In this document: one piece after another, positions 17,519 through 25,951 of the stretch | Position numbering within the stretch: the stretch's first letter is position 1 | Layout of the letters: the number at the start of each line of letters is the position of its first letter | From: Tropicimonas marinistellae | GTDB taxonomy: Bacteria > Pseudomonadota > Alphaproteobacteria > Rhodobacterales > Rhodobacteraceae | DNA: 64,000 nt | Direction: 5' to 3' | Assembly: GCF_001509585.1 (NCBI RefSeq) | Contig: NZ_LNCI01000008.1 | Span: forward strand, 124,001-188,000 | Notes under the pieces: model-generated | Databases searched by the model: none | Seen by the model: only the letters and a program-made list of their open reading frames with translations | Told to the model about the DNA's origin: nothing | Program-made: the position numbers and the translations under genes

Positions 17519-18385
17519 CTAGTCAATTGATCCGAACCGACCGGCGCGGTGGTCGGCTTCGACCGCGTCAAGCTCCGCCGCATTGCCCATGGCGAATGGG
17601 CCTCGCTGGACAAAGGTCTGGCGAATGGGGCGCCCCCGGAAAAGGACGGCATGCGCGCCTTCTTGCGAGGAAAGTGAGATGTCTGTGCTGCCCGCGAATG
17701 CGATGGCTGTGCCCGGGTGCAATTCGGCCGCCCCCGTGCTCCAGACCACGGAGGATGTGCCCTTGATCGCGAGGATCCAGGCGTGTTGGTTGCTGTCGCC
17801 GCTATGAGTGAACTGACCGCCGGCCTGCATGTTGATGTCCAGCAGGGTGAGCGGAATGTCCGGCGCGGCCTGACCTGTGACACCGTTGGTTTCGCCGAGG
17901 ATGAGCCGCGCATTGGCCCGGTCGCTCCTGAGTTTCGGGATGTCCTTGGCCGCGATGTGAAAGGCAGAGGGCGCGTCGTGCCGGTTCTTGGCGGGCAAGT
18001 TGACGAAAACCTGTAATGCGTGGGTTTTCGCACCGGGCCGCGGTGCTTCGTTGTGTATAGCGCCGCGCGCAGCCTTGAACCAATACAGATCGCCCGGCGC
18101 CAGATTGAGGTCATTGCCAAGGGTGTCGCGGTTGAGAAATGCGCCTTCGCTGTCCTCGAACATTACGGTCACGGCAGAAAGCCCGGCGTGAGCGTGGGTC
18201 CCGAAGGTTGGCCTGGTCATGACGAAATGATCGACCATGATCAGCGGGTCCATTAGCCCTTGGAAGTCCGTATGCTGATAGCTTCGCGCGGCAAAGCCAT
18301 CGCCGATGGTGACTTTGCGACCGTCGCTTAATGCGTGGGTCTCGGTGGGCGCGCCTACGAGCTTGTCAATATGTTGCTTAGTCAT
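17519..18385 (-). CDS. Pirin family protein
   Basis: A 288-aa bicupin of the pirin family. The metal site is in the first cupin (MVDHFVMTRPTFGTHAHAGL). Other landmarks are FEDSEGAFLNRDTLG and APGDLYWFKAARGAIHNE. Pirins bind iron and some have quercetinase activity; the physiological role here is unknown. The start at 18385 is chosen by family alignment, as the longer frame is antisense to the LysR gene. It is divergent from a LysR gene, with a palindrome between them. Confidence 0.88.
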   Translation of the reverse strand: MTKQHIDKLVGAPTETHALSDGRKVTIGDGFAARSYQHTDFQGLMDPLIMVDHFVMTRPTFGTHAHAGLSAVTVMFEDSEGAFLNRDTLGNDLNLAPGDLYWFKAARGAIHNEAPRPGAKTHALQVFVNLPAKNRHDAPSAFHIAAKDIPKLRSDRANARLILGETNGVTGQAAPDIPLTLLDINMQAGGQFTHSGDSNQHAWILAIKGTSSVVWSTGAAELHPGTAIAFAGSTDISLSSQEGAHAVLFRGRPIRQTFVQRGPFAMGNAAELDAVEADHRAGRFGSID

Positions 18386-18458
18386 GCCAGTCTCTCGCTT
18401 CTGCTGTATTGAGGATATGGGCGAGACAATCGGCCGAAAATCGGTCAATATCAGAACA

Positions 18459-18482
18459 TATCGTTCTATGAATGAAACGATA
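18459..18482. promoter_or_regulatory. LysR-type operator between pirin and LysR genes
   Basis: TATCGTT (18459-18465) and AACGATA (18476-18482) form an exact 7-bp inverted repeat with a 10-nt spacer, containing a T-N11-A core. It overlaps a second pair, GTTCTAT/ATAGAAC. It lies 15-38 bp before the LysR start, fitting autoregulation and divergent control. Confidence 0.6.
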
Positions 18483-18496
18483 GAACAAGGCACAGC

Positions 18497-19432
18497 ATGG
18501 ACCTTAACGACGCGTTCTACTTTGTTCAGGTTGTTGAGAAGGGGGGCTTTTCCGCAGCTGCGCGGTCGCTGAACATTCCCAAGTCCCGGCTCAGCCGCCG
18601 CGTGCGGCAGCTGGAGGATGACCTCGGCGTGCGCCTCTTGCAGCGCACATCGCGCGTCGTCACGACGACAGAGGTTGGCGAAGAATACTACCGCCATGCG
18701 CAAGAGGCCTTGGCGCGGTTCGAGACCGCCGAAACCGCAGTCCGCCGCAAGACCAACACTATCGAAGGCACCGTGACCGTGTCCTGCTCCGTGGGGATGG
18801 CGCAGTTTGGCCTGGATCAGATCCTGCCGCGTTTCTTGCAAGACAATCCCGGGGTGACGGTTGTGCAGCGGGCCTCGAACCAGATGGAAGATCTCATCAA
18901 AGGCGGGATCGACGTGGCGATCCGGGGGCATATGGATACGTTGCCAGATTCAAGCCTGATTCAGGTAAAGCTTGCGCGTGTTGAATGGCACCTGTTCTGT
19001 TCGCCCGAGTACCGGGGCGCCATTGAACAATCCGATGATCCGGCCGTCCTGGCGGATCACCCTGCCTTGGTTCTCGGCCGTCCCCGAGAGCGGCACCAGT
19101 GGTTGTTGACCGACTACGGCGGACAGACCGCGTCGCTGCCGGGCCGGGTGCGATTGGCCAGCGATGACATGTCGACGCTGAAAAACGCTGCGGCGGTCTC
19201 CTTGGGAATTGCCGCCCTGCCATCCTACGTGTGTCGACAGGACGTCGAAGCCGGATCGCTTGTACGCATCTTGCCAAGCTGGACAGCCGGTCGGCCACAG
19301 ATCAGCCTGCTGATGCCGTCAAGGCGGGGCCTGTTGCCAGCATTTGAAGCGTTCCTCAGTTTCTTGAAGCAAGAATTACCGGCTGCTTTGGGTTGCGACG
19401 CACCAACAGCCACGCCGCGGCGCGGCCGCTAG
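18497..19432 (+). CDS. LysR-family transcriptional regulator
   Basis: A 311-aa LysR regulator. The N-terminal winged helix-turn-helix is seen in FVQVVEKGGFSAAARSLN and SRLSRRVRQLEDDLGVRLLQ (residues ~9-60). The effector-binding domain follows, with ASDDMSTLKNAAAVSLGIAA near residue ~220. This is the CrgA/DsdC-like subgroup with a typical TLGRV-type core missing. It probably controls the divergent pirin gene and perhaps the DUF1772-NmrA genes behind it. The inducer is not predictable. Confidence 0.92.
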   Translation: MDLNDAFYFVQVVEKGGFSAAARSLNIPKSRLSRRVRQLEDDLGVRLLQRTSRVVTTTEVGEEYYRHAQEALARFETAETAVRRKTNTIEGTVTVSCSVGMAQFGLDQILPRFLQDNPGVTVVQRASNQMEDLIKGGIDVAIRGHMDTLPDSSLIQVKLARVEWHLFCSPEYRGAIEQSDDPAVLADHPALVLGRPRERHQWLLTDYGGQTASLPGRVRLASDDMSTLKNAAAVSLGIAALPSYVCRQDVEAGSLVRILPSWTAGRPQISLLMPSRRGLLPAFEAFLSFLKQELPAALGCDAPTATPRRGR

Positions 19433-19570
19433 AAGTTTCAGCGCGCGAGAGCGAGTCCAACCGGACTACAAGCTGCAACCAGATCAAAGATGAGGGGCGG
19501 CATCAACCCCGGGCCTTTTCGCTCTGTTGAGGCGTCACAGAAGCCGCCCATTCGCGGAATCTGCAACTAG

Positions 19571-19850
19571 GACGGCTTGCACCTGCACACCCGCTTCTCG
19601 ATGGATGCCGGTATGGTCGGCATGCTTCCCGGCCTGGAAGGCGCGTATCGCTTCGCCGGGCGAAACGGTGACGAGCAATTCCGGGCAACGTGTTCGCGGT
19701 GCGGCCGCTCGATTTCCTCGTCGTCGCGGACCATGCAGAGACCCTCGGAGTGCCGCGACCACTGGCGGAGGGCGATGCGCGACTACTCGACAACGAATAC
19801 GGGCGCCGCTTCCACGACCTGATCCAGGAAGGAATGGCGACGCCGCCTAT
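19571..19850 (+). pseudogene. Remnant of a DUF3604 protein
   Basis: Pieces of DUF3604 appear in order in three different frames. First comes GLHLHTRFSMDAGMVG (metal-binding HxH segment), then GETVTSNSGQRV, then RPLDFLVVADHAETLGVPRP and NEYGRRFHDLIQEGMA. At least two frameshifts separate them and the rest of the ~600-aa protein is absent. No start codon or signal peptide remains. It is therefore a decayed N-terminal fragment. DUF3604 enzymes are exported PHP-type metalloproteins often found near porins and hydrolases, as here. Confidence 0.7.
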
Positions 19851-19991
19851 GACCTCTGGAGCCGCGCAAATCTGGCGCAGCCCGGTGTTTCTTCCTGATC
19901 CAACGGGACTGGCGATTGTCGCCTGTCTCGCCCGGTGCCGGGGCGCCCTGCGTGTTGGCACGGCCAGTGCCGCATACCGCGGCCCTGCTGG

Positions 19992-20564
19992 TCAGAAGCG
20001 ATAGTTCACGCCGATCGTGGCGGTGGTCGCATTGACCCGCCCGTAGTCCCGGTAGGAGTCGAAGCGATGCGTTGCGACCTCGCCGGTCAGGCTGACGGTG
20101 TCCGACAGCATCTTTTCGATACCGACCCCGGCGAAATACCCCCAATCGTCATTCAGGTCGCTGCTGGCTGCGTAGCTGGCACCGGTCGTGGCGTAGAGCA
20201 GCGTGTTGCCGAAATCGTAGCCGCCCCGAACCTTCAACCGGGTGAGTGAGTCTAGGTCGCCTGCGCTGGTCTCGAGTCTTCCGAAGTTCACGTCGGCACC
20301 AACACCGACAACCCAGTCTCCGAAGTCCCAGTCATAGCCGGCGGTCACGCCCCCGATTGCGCTGTCGCCATCGAGCCCGTCTCTCAGTTCACCGTAGCCG
20401 AATTGAAGACCGACATAGCCGCCAGTCCAGTTGGAGCTGGATTGCGCCGCGACTGGTACAGGGCTTGGTTCAGTTGGGGGTGTATCGAGCGTCCCTGCGA
20501 ATGCGGGGACGGCAAGCGACAGGACAGCCGTCGCGCCGACGGCGCGAACGAGATATCTGTTCAT
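19992..20564 (-). CDS. Outer-membrane beta-barrel protein
   Basis: A 190-aa small porin-like barrel (OMP_b-brl/OmpW-like size). A signal peptide (LSLAVPAFAG) ends near residue 24. A Pro/Ser-rich linker leads into WTGGYVGLQFGYGE, then alternating amphipathic strands, ending with the C-terminal Phe (GVNYRF) needed for barrel insertion. AAAGGA precedes the ATG at 20564. A GTAAA-N-TTT site lies about 110 bp upstream, so the neighbouring TetR may control it. The function is not known. Confidence 0.85.
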   Translation of the reverse strand: MNRYLVRAVGATAVLSLAVPAFAGTLDTPPTEPSPVPVAAQSSSNWTGGYVGLQFGYGELRDGLDGDSAIGGVTAGYDWDFGDWVVGVGADVNFGRLETSAGDLDSLTRLKVRGGYDFGNTLLYATTGASYAASSDLNDDWGYFAGVGIEKMLSDTVSLTGEVATHRFDSYRDYGRVNATTATIGVNYRF

Positions 20565-20670
20565 CGTTCATCCTTTCAGAATGTCTTTGAAAACCGGATG
20601 ATGCTCGGTTTTATCTGCCTCTCTGTCGAGGCAGGCCACATCTATGGAGTCCGGATGGGGCTTCAATATA

Positions 20671-20688
20671 TGCAGTGTAAATTTTCTG
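20671..20688. promoter_or_regulatory. TetR-type operator candidate (site a)
   Basis: TGCAGTGTAAATTTTCTG contains GTAAA-T-TTT, the weakest of three related sites. It lies 107-124 bp before the outer-membrane protein start. Confidence 0.4.
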
Positions 20689-20693
20689 ATCCC

Positions 20694-20717
20694 ACGAACC
20701 AGAGACGAACCAGAGAC
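20694..20717 (+). repeat. Short 11-bp tandem repeat
   Basis: ACGAACCAGAG occurs twice in tandem (20694-20704, 20705-20715) and is followed by a partial third copy. Confidence 0.6.
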
Positions 20718-20787
20718 GGCCTCCGCGCAGCTCGGATGTGACTGATCTCTGCCTCCGCGCACTCAGGCGTGCGTCGCGCATATGTCT

Positions 20788-20804
20788 GATGTAAACTTTG
20801 CAAC
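20788..20804. promoter_or_regulatory. TetR-type operator candidate (site b)
   Basis: GATGTAAACTTTGCAAC holds TGTAAA-C-TTTGCA, a near-palindrome 34-50 bp before the TetR start, a usual place for autorepression. Confidence 0.5.
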
Positions 20805-20837
20805 GCAAGGCGCGCGGTTGCCTCGAGAGGCGAGACG

Positions 20838-21443
20838 ATGAAGAAAGACAGCTACCACCACAAGAACCTGAAGAAGGCGTTGATCGATGAGGCGACGCGG
20901 AGGCTCGATGCTGATCCGGAGTCGGAGATCTCCCTGCGCGGGCTGGCGCGAGACCTGGGTGTTTCGGCAATGGCCCCCTACGCCCATTTCCAGAGCAAGG
21001 CGGAATTGCTCGACGCAGTCGCAGTGAATGGGCACATGGTCTTCAGGGAGGCGTTTCAGCGGGTGGCCGAGGCGACTCTCGGCCTGGAAGACCGGCTCGT
21101 TGCCTATTGCGAATGCTACCTCAGTTTCTCGCGGGAGCACCCCGGGCAATTTCACATAATGTTCGGACTGAAGCTGCGCGAGGAAGACGATCCGGTTCGC
21201 CTTGCCGGTGAAGCGAACCTTGCCATTGTTCGAAACAGCATCGCGGAAGACCTGCCGGCGGCAGACGAGGCGGGCCTGACGGTGATCACCGACCTCCTCT
21301 ATTCCGTCGTTCACGGGGTCGCCGTTCTCTCCGCCAATGATGTGCTTCGCAGTCTGTACCTGGAAGATTTCGGTTCTGTCGATCTCATCCGGGAAGCCGT
21401 CGAGGCACTGGTAAGAAAATTCCAGACGTCAGGCGGAACCTAG
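20838..21443 (+). CDS. TetR-family transcriptional regulator
   Basis: A 201-aa TetR/AcrR regulator. The DNA-binding helix-turn-helix is EISLRGLARDLGVSAMAPYA, followed by HFQSKAELLDAV (residues ~33-65). The C-terminal half is a ligand/dimerisation domain of the WHG-like type. GAGAGGCGAG precedes the ATG. Related palindromes lie before this gene, upstream of the neighbouring barrel gene and after this gene before the zeta-like gene, so it likely regulates itself and both neighbours. The effector is unknown. Confidence 0.9.
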   Translation: MKKDSYHHKNLKKALIDEATRRLDADPESEISLRGLARDLGVSAMAPYAHFQSKAELLDAVAVNGHMVFREAFQRVAEATLGLEDRLVAYCECYLSFSREHPGQFHIMFGLKLREEDDPVRLAGEANLAIVRNSIAEDLPAADEAGLTVITDLLYSVVHGVAVLSANDVLRSLYLEDFGSVDLIREAVEALVRKFQTSGGT

Positions 21444-21754
21444 GCGCCGGCGCGGGCCTCCCTTCCGCCACTCGCGCCGGATGACAATGGTTCAACTGCC
21501 GTTGCATCGAAAGACTCAATCACCAGATACTTGCAGCGTAAAGTTTACGCCATATATATTTGTCATCGCCAAGCTGAAACGCATGGTGAAGCCAAGAAGT
21601 GCGGACCGATATCGTTCGTGAGACCGGCTCGATCCACGTGAAGGCGGTCCCGGCGGCCGGACAGATGCGCGGTTCGGGAAAAGCGATGTCACTGGATCTG
21701 AGAGTCCGTTTGCAGAGCCAGCCGGAAACCAACAGAACCGATTGAGAGGAAAAG
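21444..21754. other. Intergenic interval with hairpin and operator
   Basis: About 310 bp. Right after the TetR stop there is an 8-bp hairpin CCGGCGCG/CGCGCCGG (21447-21480) without a T run. Site c of the GTAAA-N-TTT family follows at 21536. No gene was recognised. Confidence 0.5.
21536..21550. promoter_or_regulatory. TetR-type operator candidate (site c, perfect palindrome)
   Basis: GCGTAAA-G-TTTACGC is an exact 15-bp palindrome and the best of the three related sites. It lies 205 bp before the zeta-like gene and is followed by an ATATATAT stretch that could be part of a promoter. Confidence 0.55.
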
Positions 21755-22069
21755 ATGACCAGCCTTGAACTAAGACGAAAGGCCTTCGAACACAGCTATG
21801 CCTGCGACGCCGAGATGCAGTTTCGGGTGGAGGCGCGGGCAAACAAGCTTCTGGGTCTCTGGGCGGCTGAACTGCTGGAGAAGACGCCACTGGAAGCGAG
21901 CCACTACGCCAACGACGTGGTGCGCTCGGATTTCGAAGAACCAGGGCACGAGGACGTGGTCCGCAAGGTTGCCGGCGACCTCGGACGACGGGCGAGCGCA
22001 GAAGATGTGCGCGTGATGCGCAATGCCTGCGTCGAGACAGCGAAGACGCAGATCGCAGTCGGAAGGTAA
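21755..22069 (+). CDS. DUF1476 / ATP synthase zeta-subunit-like protein
   Basis: A 104-aa protein of the DUF1476 family, the F1-ATPase zeta inhibitor of alphaproteobacteria. Family landmarks are the N-terminal helix DAEMQFRVEARANKLLGLWAAELL and the following DVVRSDFEEPGHEDVVRKVAGDLG. Zeta blocks ATP hydrolysis through its N-terminal segment. Here that segment (MTSLELRRKAFEHSYAC) looks more diverged than the core, from memory of the family. The gene stands alone next to a TetR regulator, not near atp genes, and may be a regulated paralogue. GAGAGGAAA precedes the ATG. Confidence 0.82.
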   Translation: MTSLELRRKAFEHSYACDAEMQFRVEARANKLLGLWAAELLEKTPLEASHYANDVVRSDFEEPGHEDVVRKVAGDLGRRASAEDVRVMRNACVETAKTQIAVGR

Positions 22070-22535
22070 GATCGCCGGGCGATGAACGTCATCTGTGCGC
22101 GTCGCTCCGCCACCAGAAGCCGGTTGAGGATGTTTGGCCAACATCTGCAAAAGGTCCGCGATGAACCCGCGAAGTTGACCATGCCAGTCTGCCACACGTC
22201 ACCGCTGCGAAGCCGCACGCTGCTGGTTGCCGTTGGACTATTGGTCGTGATGTGGCGTCTGGCGCTTTACACCGATGCCGGCCACGCCCTGATGGGCACG
22301 GTCTCGCTGCCCTTCACGCATCTCTTGGGTACGTACTTCATCGCGGCTGTGCCGACGCTCCTACGACCAGCGAATGGTCCGCGAGACGGGCTTCCCCGGT
22401 GCCGGGCACGAGCAACGCGAACGTCCCGAAGTAGGCAGTAAGTCAGGTGGGAAGTCATGCCCGTTTTGGGCCAACGCGTCCAAATCGAACAGAGTGCCTT
22501 GGTAGTTCTCGCGCCGTTCCTTCAACTCAGACAGG
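22070..22535. other. Interval without a supportable gene
   Basis: About 465 bp. An open plus-strand frame (22082-22441) has one or two hydrophobic stretches (LLVAVGLLVVMWRLAL, FIAAVPTLL), but the flanks look random, there is no ribosome-binding site and the C-terminus is Arg-rich. It may be a decayed membrane-protein gene. Confidence 0.4.
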
Positions 22536-23717
22536 TCAGAAAACGACGCGGGCGCGCAGGCCGAGGATCGTGACATCGCTCGATCTCGGACTCAGCAGTG
22601 GATTCGAGATGTACTGGATGGACGGCGTGATCTGGAAGTCCGGCGAGACGTTGAACCGGTAGAAAGCCTCAGTGGTGAACTGTGTGTCGTCGAACCCCTT
22701 TGCCTCGGCCCAGTTGAGGCCAATCCCGGCAAGGTCCGTGTTGCGCCGGTACCATCCTAGGCCGGTCGAAAGTGACCTCTCATACAGCGCCGCCGTTCCC
22801 TCGGAGCGTCCGGCCCGGATATACGGCATCCAGGTGTTGTCGATGAACCATGCCGCGGAAAAGGCGACGCCTTTGTCCTCAGCGCGGCTGCCATCCTCTG
22901 CCGCATCGGACTGCCAGAAGGTCAGGTGGATATTGTCGAAATAGATCCGGTCGCCGCCGCTGGTGTAGCCGATCTCGAGGGATTTGAAGGTCTCGCCGGT
23001 CTCGAAGACGTCGAAATCCGGTTCGCTCGGATCGCCATTGGCGTCAGAAATCGAGCCGACCGCGTAAAAATTCTCCCCCAGCTTCGCGCCCGCCGCGATG
23101 CCAAGGCCTTGGTTTGGCGAGTTGATGGTTGGGTTGGTGTTGAACGCGAGATTCTGGAATGCCGTGTAGGGGCTGACGAGGCCGTAGACATCGAGGAAAT
23201 CCGTCACGTCGATCTGGCCGATCTGGATCGTCCAGCGGCCTTCCGGATCGCGCTGCGTCCAGAACAGGTTCGTCAGGAGGGTGCCGCTATCGTTGAACGC
23301 CGTGCCTGTGATTGACAGTGCGCCGGAATCGAAGCCGAAGAATTGCGGAGCCACCTCTCCATATGCCTGCCGGTTCTCGATCTTGAAGGTCAGCGACCCG
23401 TTTTCCGTTGCCTGCCACGCTCCGTAGAAACGCAGCAATCCACCCGCGGCATCTCCTTGACCCAATTCACTGTCGCTCCATTGGCCGAGCGCGAAATAGT
23501 CAAGGTTGAACCTGAGGCCATTCTCCGCAAGCCGATCCTTCCAGGCGAAATACCCCGGCGCAATGTTGCGGGGAAAATCGCTGCGCGGTTGCGGGTCCGT
23601 CAGCCCGTCACCGGCAAGTTCGGACTCCACGGAGGATGGGCCGGAGAGGCCACGCCCCTGCGCATCGAGTGACGTGGATAGCAGCAGCAGCGGGAGGGCG
23701 AGAATAGGTGACTTCAC
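22536..23717 (-). CDS. OprB-type carbohydrate-selective porin
   Basis: A 393-aa outer-membrane porin of the OprB family. The signal peptide (ILALPLLLLSTSLDAQG) is followed by the usual gap and the barrel. Family features are GLRFNLDYFALGQW, the ENRQAYGE strand, FDNIHLTFWQSD, FYRFNVSPDFQITPSIQYI and a C-terminal Phe (RARVVF). The GTG at 23717 has AAGGAAG upstream and is preferred over the longer ATG frame. It is the last gene of a four-gene operon with three exported hydrolase-type proteins and likely brings their substrate into the periplasm. Confidence 0.88.
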   Translation of the reverse strand: MKSPILALPLLLLSTSLDAQGRGLSGPSSVESELAGDGLTDPQPRSDFPRNIAPGYFAWKDRLAENGLRFNLDYFALGQWSDSELGQGDAAGGLLRFYGAWQATENGSLTFKIENRQAYGEVAPQFFGFDSGALSITGTAFNDSGTLLTNLFWTQRDPEGRWTIQIGQIDVTDFLDVYGLVSPYTAFQNLAFNTNPTINSPNQGLGIAAGAKLGENFYAVGSISDANGDPSEPDFDVFETGETFKSLEIGYTSGGDRIYFDNIHLTFWQSDAAEDGSRAEDKGVAFSAAWFIDNTWMPYIRAGRSEGTAALYERSLSTGLGWYRRNTDLAGIGLNWAEAKGFDDTQFTTEAFYRFNVSPDFQITPSIQYISNPLLSPRSSDVTILGLRARVVF

Positions 23718-23766
23718 GTGCTCTTCCTTATGCAAGAATCGGCGAGCGAGCTCCACGACCGTCTGG

Positions 23767-25050
23767 TCAACGCGCGAAGAAGCCCCTTCTCATTTCTTCC
23801 CGAATGCGCAACCGCTCCGGATATTCCGCAAGGAACTGTTCCGGCGGCTTACCTTCCCAGACCTGCGCATAGACCCGCATCTTATTGCCGCCATAGATCT
23901 TGGCGAGATCCTCATTGCTGTAGCCGCGCGCCCATAGGTCGTCGGTGATCGCGGCAAGGATCTTGGCAAGCTCGCCATTGCCGGTCGCGCCGCGGTTGAA
24001 AGCGTCGATCATGTAGCCGCCATCGTCATACATCGCCGCGTTGGCCGTGGCGAATTCGACCACGAGCTCGGTCGAGAACATATCATCCGTGGCGATGCCC
24101 ACATGGTCCACGCCGACGAGTTGCACGTAGTAATCGATCATGTCGGCGGCCTGTTCGGGCGAGATATCCTCGGGCCAGATCCCGTCCATCATCCATTCAG
24201 TGAAGGTGGGGGAGACATAGCCCCCTGAGGCAGCTGCCCGCTGCGCTTCGTCATCCGGGATCGCGCGATAGCAGCCGCGCGGGGTGGCGTCGGGTACGTT
24301 CGCATAGAGACCGGCGGGCACGGAATGGGTGTAGACGTAAGGAACGCCGGGATAGGTCTCGTCCATGTAGTCCATGGCATCATTTGCCGTTTTCGACCCG
24401 GTATGGCTGAGATCCAGCAGGATGCCGAAACGCACCATCTCGTCGATGACCGATTTGCCCCAGGGGGTCAGCCCGATATCGCGGCCGTTATAGGCGGCGA
24501 GTTGCCCGGACCCGGTGCGGAAAATGTCGTTATAGGCCAAGATCATCGACTTGACGCCGAGATCCTTCAGCGTGGCCATCTTCTTCAGGTCGCCATTGAG
24601 GATGGTTGCGGTCTGGCTGTTCCAGATCACTGCCGTCCTGCCTTGCAAATGCGCGGCCTCGATGTCCCGCGTCTCGTTCACGATCAGGTATTTGTCCGGC
24701 TGCTCCGCCATCGCGGCGCGGAAATGGTAATGCTGCTCCAGAAGCGTTTCGAAGGACATATCGGCGGCGGCGAGCGTCATCTCGTGCCCGGTAATCCCGT
24801 TTTCACGTGCCCGCTCGAAATAGGTGTGCAGCTGGTCATACTCGGTCCAACCCGTGCCATAGGGGCTGGCCAGCATTCCGATCACGATCGTGTCCATGAC
24901 GAATTGCCGAGCCTCCTCCGAGGCCGGCCATGTCTTGCTTTCTTCGCTTGCCTGCGCGGCGCCCAAAAAAAGCGATAGCGTGAAAACCAGGCCGGACATT
25001 CTGGAAATTGCGCGGCGCCGGACTGAAACCGCATCGCAGCAAAACGTCAT
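23767..25050 (-). CDS. Exported M19 (renal dipeptidase)-like protein with altered metal site
   Basis: A 427-aa protein with a signal peptide ([14 protein letters not shown]). Compared with M19 membrane dipeptidases, the second half is well kept: [24 protein letters not shown] (His ligand), [11 protein letters not shown] (second His) and [10 protein letters not shown] (Asp). The first half lacks the DGHND motif that gives the HxD zinc ligands (MDTIVIGM stands there) and lacks the bridging Glu (NSQTA in place of EGG). Activity as a normal two-zinc dipeptidase is therefore doubtful. GGGAGGTGG precedes the ATG at 25050. Part of the AraC-linked operon. Confidence 0.75.
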   Translation of the reverse strand: MTFCCDAVSVRRRAISRMSGLVFTLSLFLGAAQASEESKTWPASEEARQFVMDTIVIGMLASPYGTGWTEYDQLHTYFERARENGITGHEMTLAAADMSFETLLEQHYHFRAAMAEQPDKYLIVNETRDIEAAHLQGRTAVIWNSQTATILNGDLKKMATLKDLGVKSMILAYNDIFRTGSGQLAAYNGRDIGLTPWGKSVIDEMVRFGILLDLSHTGSKTANDAMDYMDETYPGVPYVYTHSVPAGLYANVPDATPRGCYRAIPDDEAQRAAASGGYVSPTFTEWMMDGIWPEDISPEQAADMIDYYVQLVGVDHVGIATDDMFSTELVVEFATANAAMYDDGGYMIDAFNRGATGNGELAKILAAITDDLWARGYSNEDLAKIYGGNKMRVYAQVWEGKPPEQFLAEYPERLRIREEMRRGFFAR

Positions 25051-25116
25051 GAATCCACCTCCCGAAGTGCATAGACTCCCGAACATTCAACGCAGAGTTG
25101 ATCCGACACAACCATT

Positions 25117-25890
25117 TCATTCGCCCTGTTTGTGCGGTGCTGTCTTGCTCGCTCTCAGGCCGGCACGGAGTTGCTCTATCCACTCGGAGTTTGCACCCAT
25201 TTTTCTAGGGTCCGGCCTGAAATCTTCGACCGCTGCCGCCTCCAATTGCCATGTTGCTTTCATTGCAACGTCTCCATCAACAACCTGAAAAACCTTATCG
25301 GTTGGATCGATTTTCATCCGTCCTGTCACGCGCACGGGCTGGTGCAGGTATTCCGGCGTCCATTCCTCCGCCAATCGGACCTGGACCAGTTGATTGGGCG
25401 CAGGCGGCGGCATGTGGCTGCACAGTCCAGGAAGTTCCACGAGATAGAGCACCGACGTCCCGTCTTCTTCGGTCGGAGCCGATATCGCGAACCCGGACAG
25501 GGTGATCTCTTGGCCATCGAATGCGGCGTTGCCCAGCGTGGCCGCCCTCTCACGGCGCTCTGCAACGATCCAGCGTTGCGAGATTAACCAATCGGCGTCG
25601 ACTCCCTGTTCCTCAAGACTGGCCAAACGCTCTTCCAGCCTTAGCGCGTCTTCCCCTGCGAGCGACCCGGCCTGTTCTTGCATTGCTCTTAGCCGGGCAA
25701 CCTCAATCACGTCCTCGAGCGTGTCCTGGTCAAGGTTTCGATAGGGGTCCTCGTACTCCTGGCTCGCCGGATCCGGAAGGTCCAGCCATTCCACAGTCGC
25801 TGTTGCATCGGCGGAAACCGGGACGCAAAGCCCGGCAACGAGCAGAAGCAAAGAGGTCGCGTGGGCAATGGGATGAAGGCGGTGCGGCAT
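25117..25890 (-). CDS. Exported DUF3299 protein
   Basis: A 257-aa periplasmic protein. A signal peptide (SLLLLVAGLCVPVSADA) is followed by an acidic helical linker (~40-110) and the DUF3299 domain with its CSHMPPPAPNQLVQVRL signature and VRVTGRMKID. The function of this family is not established; a role tied to transport or metal handling has only been guessed. It sits between the amidohydrolase and the M19-like gene in one operon (61-66 bp gaps). Confidence 0.82.
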   Translation of the reverse strand: MPHRLHPIAHATSLLLLVAGLCVPVSADATATVEWLDLPDPASQEYEDPYRNLDQDTLEDVIEVARLRAMQEQAGSLAGEDALRLEERLASLEEQGVDADWLISQRWIVAERRERAATLGNAAFDGQEITLSGFAISAPTEEDGTSVLYLVELPGLCSHMPPPAPNQLVQVRLAEEWTPEYLHQPVRVTGRMKIDPTDKVFQVVDGDVAMKATWQLEAAAVEDFRPDPRKMGANSEWIEQLRAGLRASKTAPHKQGE

Positions 25891-25951
25891 CGGTGGCTCC
25901 CCTGCAGGATGAACGTCGGGGCGGCCCTAGAGAGAGCCACCCCACAATCAA

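Noticed and set aside
22082-22441. A 119-codon frame with hydrophobic stretches.
   Set aside because: No ribosome-binding site and unconvincing flanks; kept only as a possible decayed gene.
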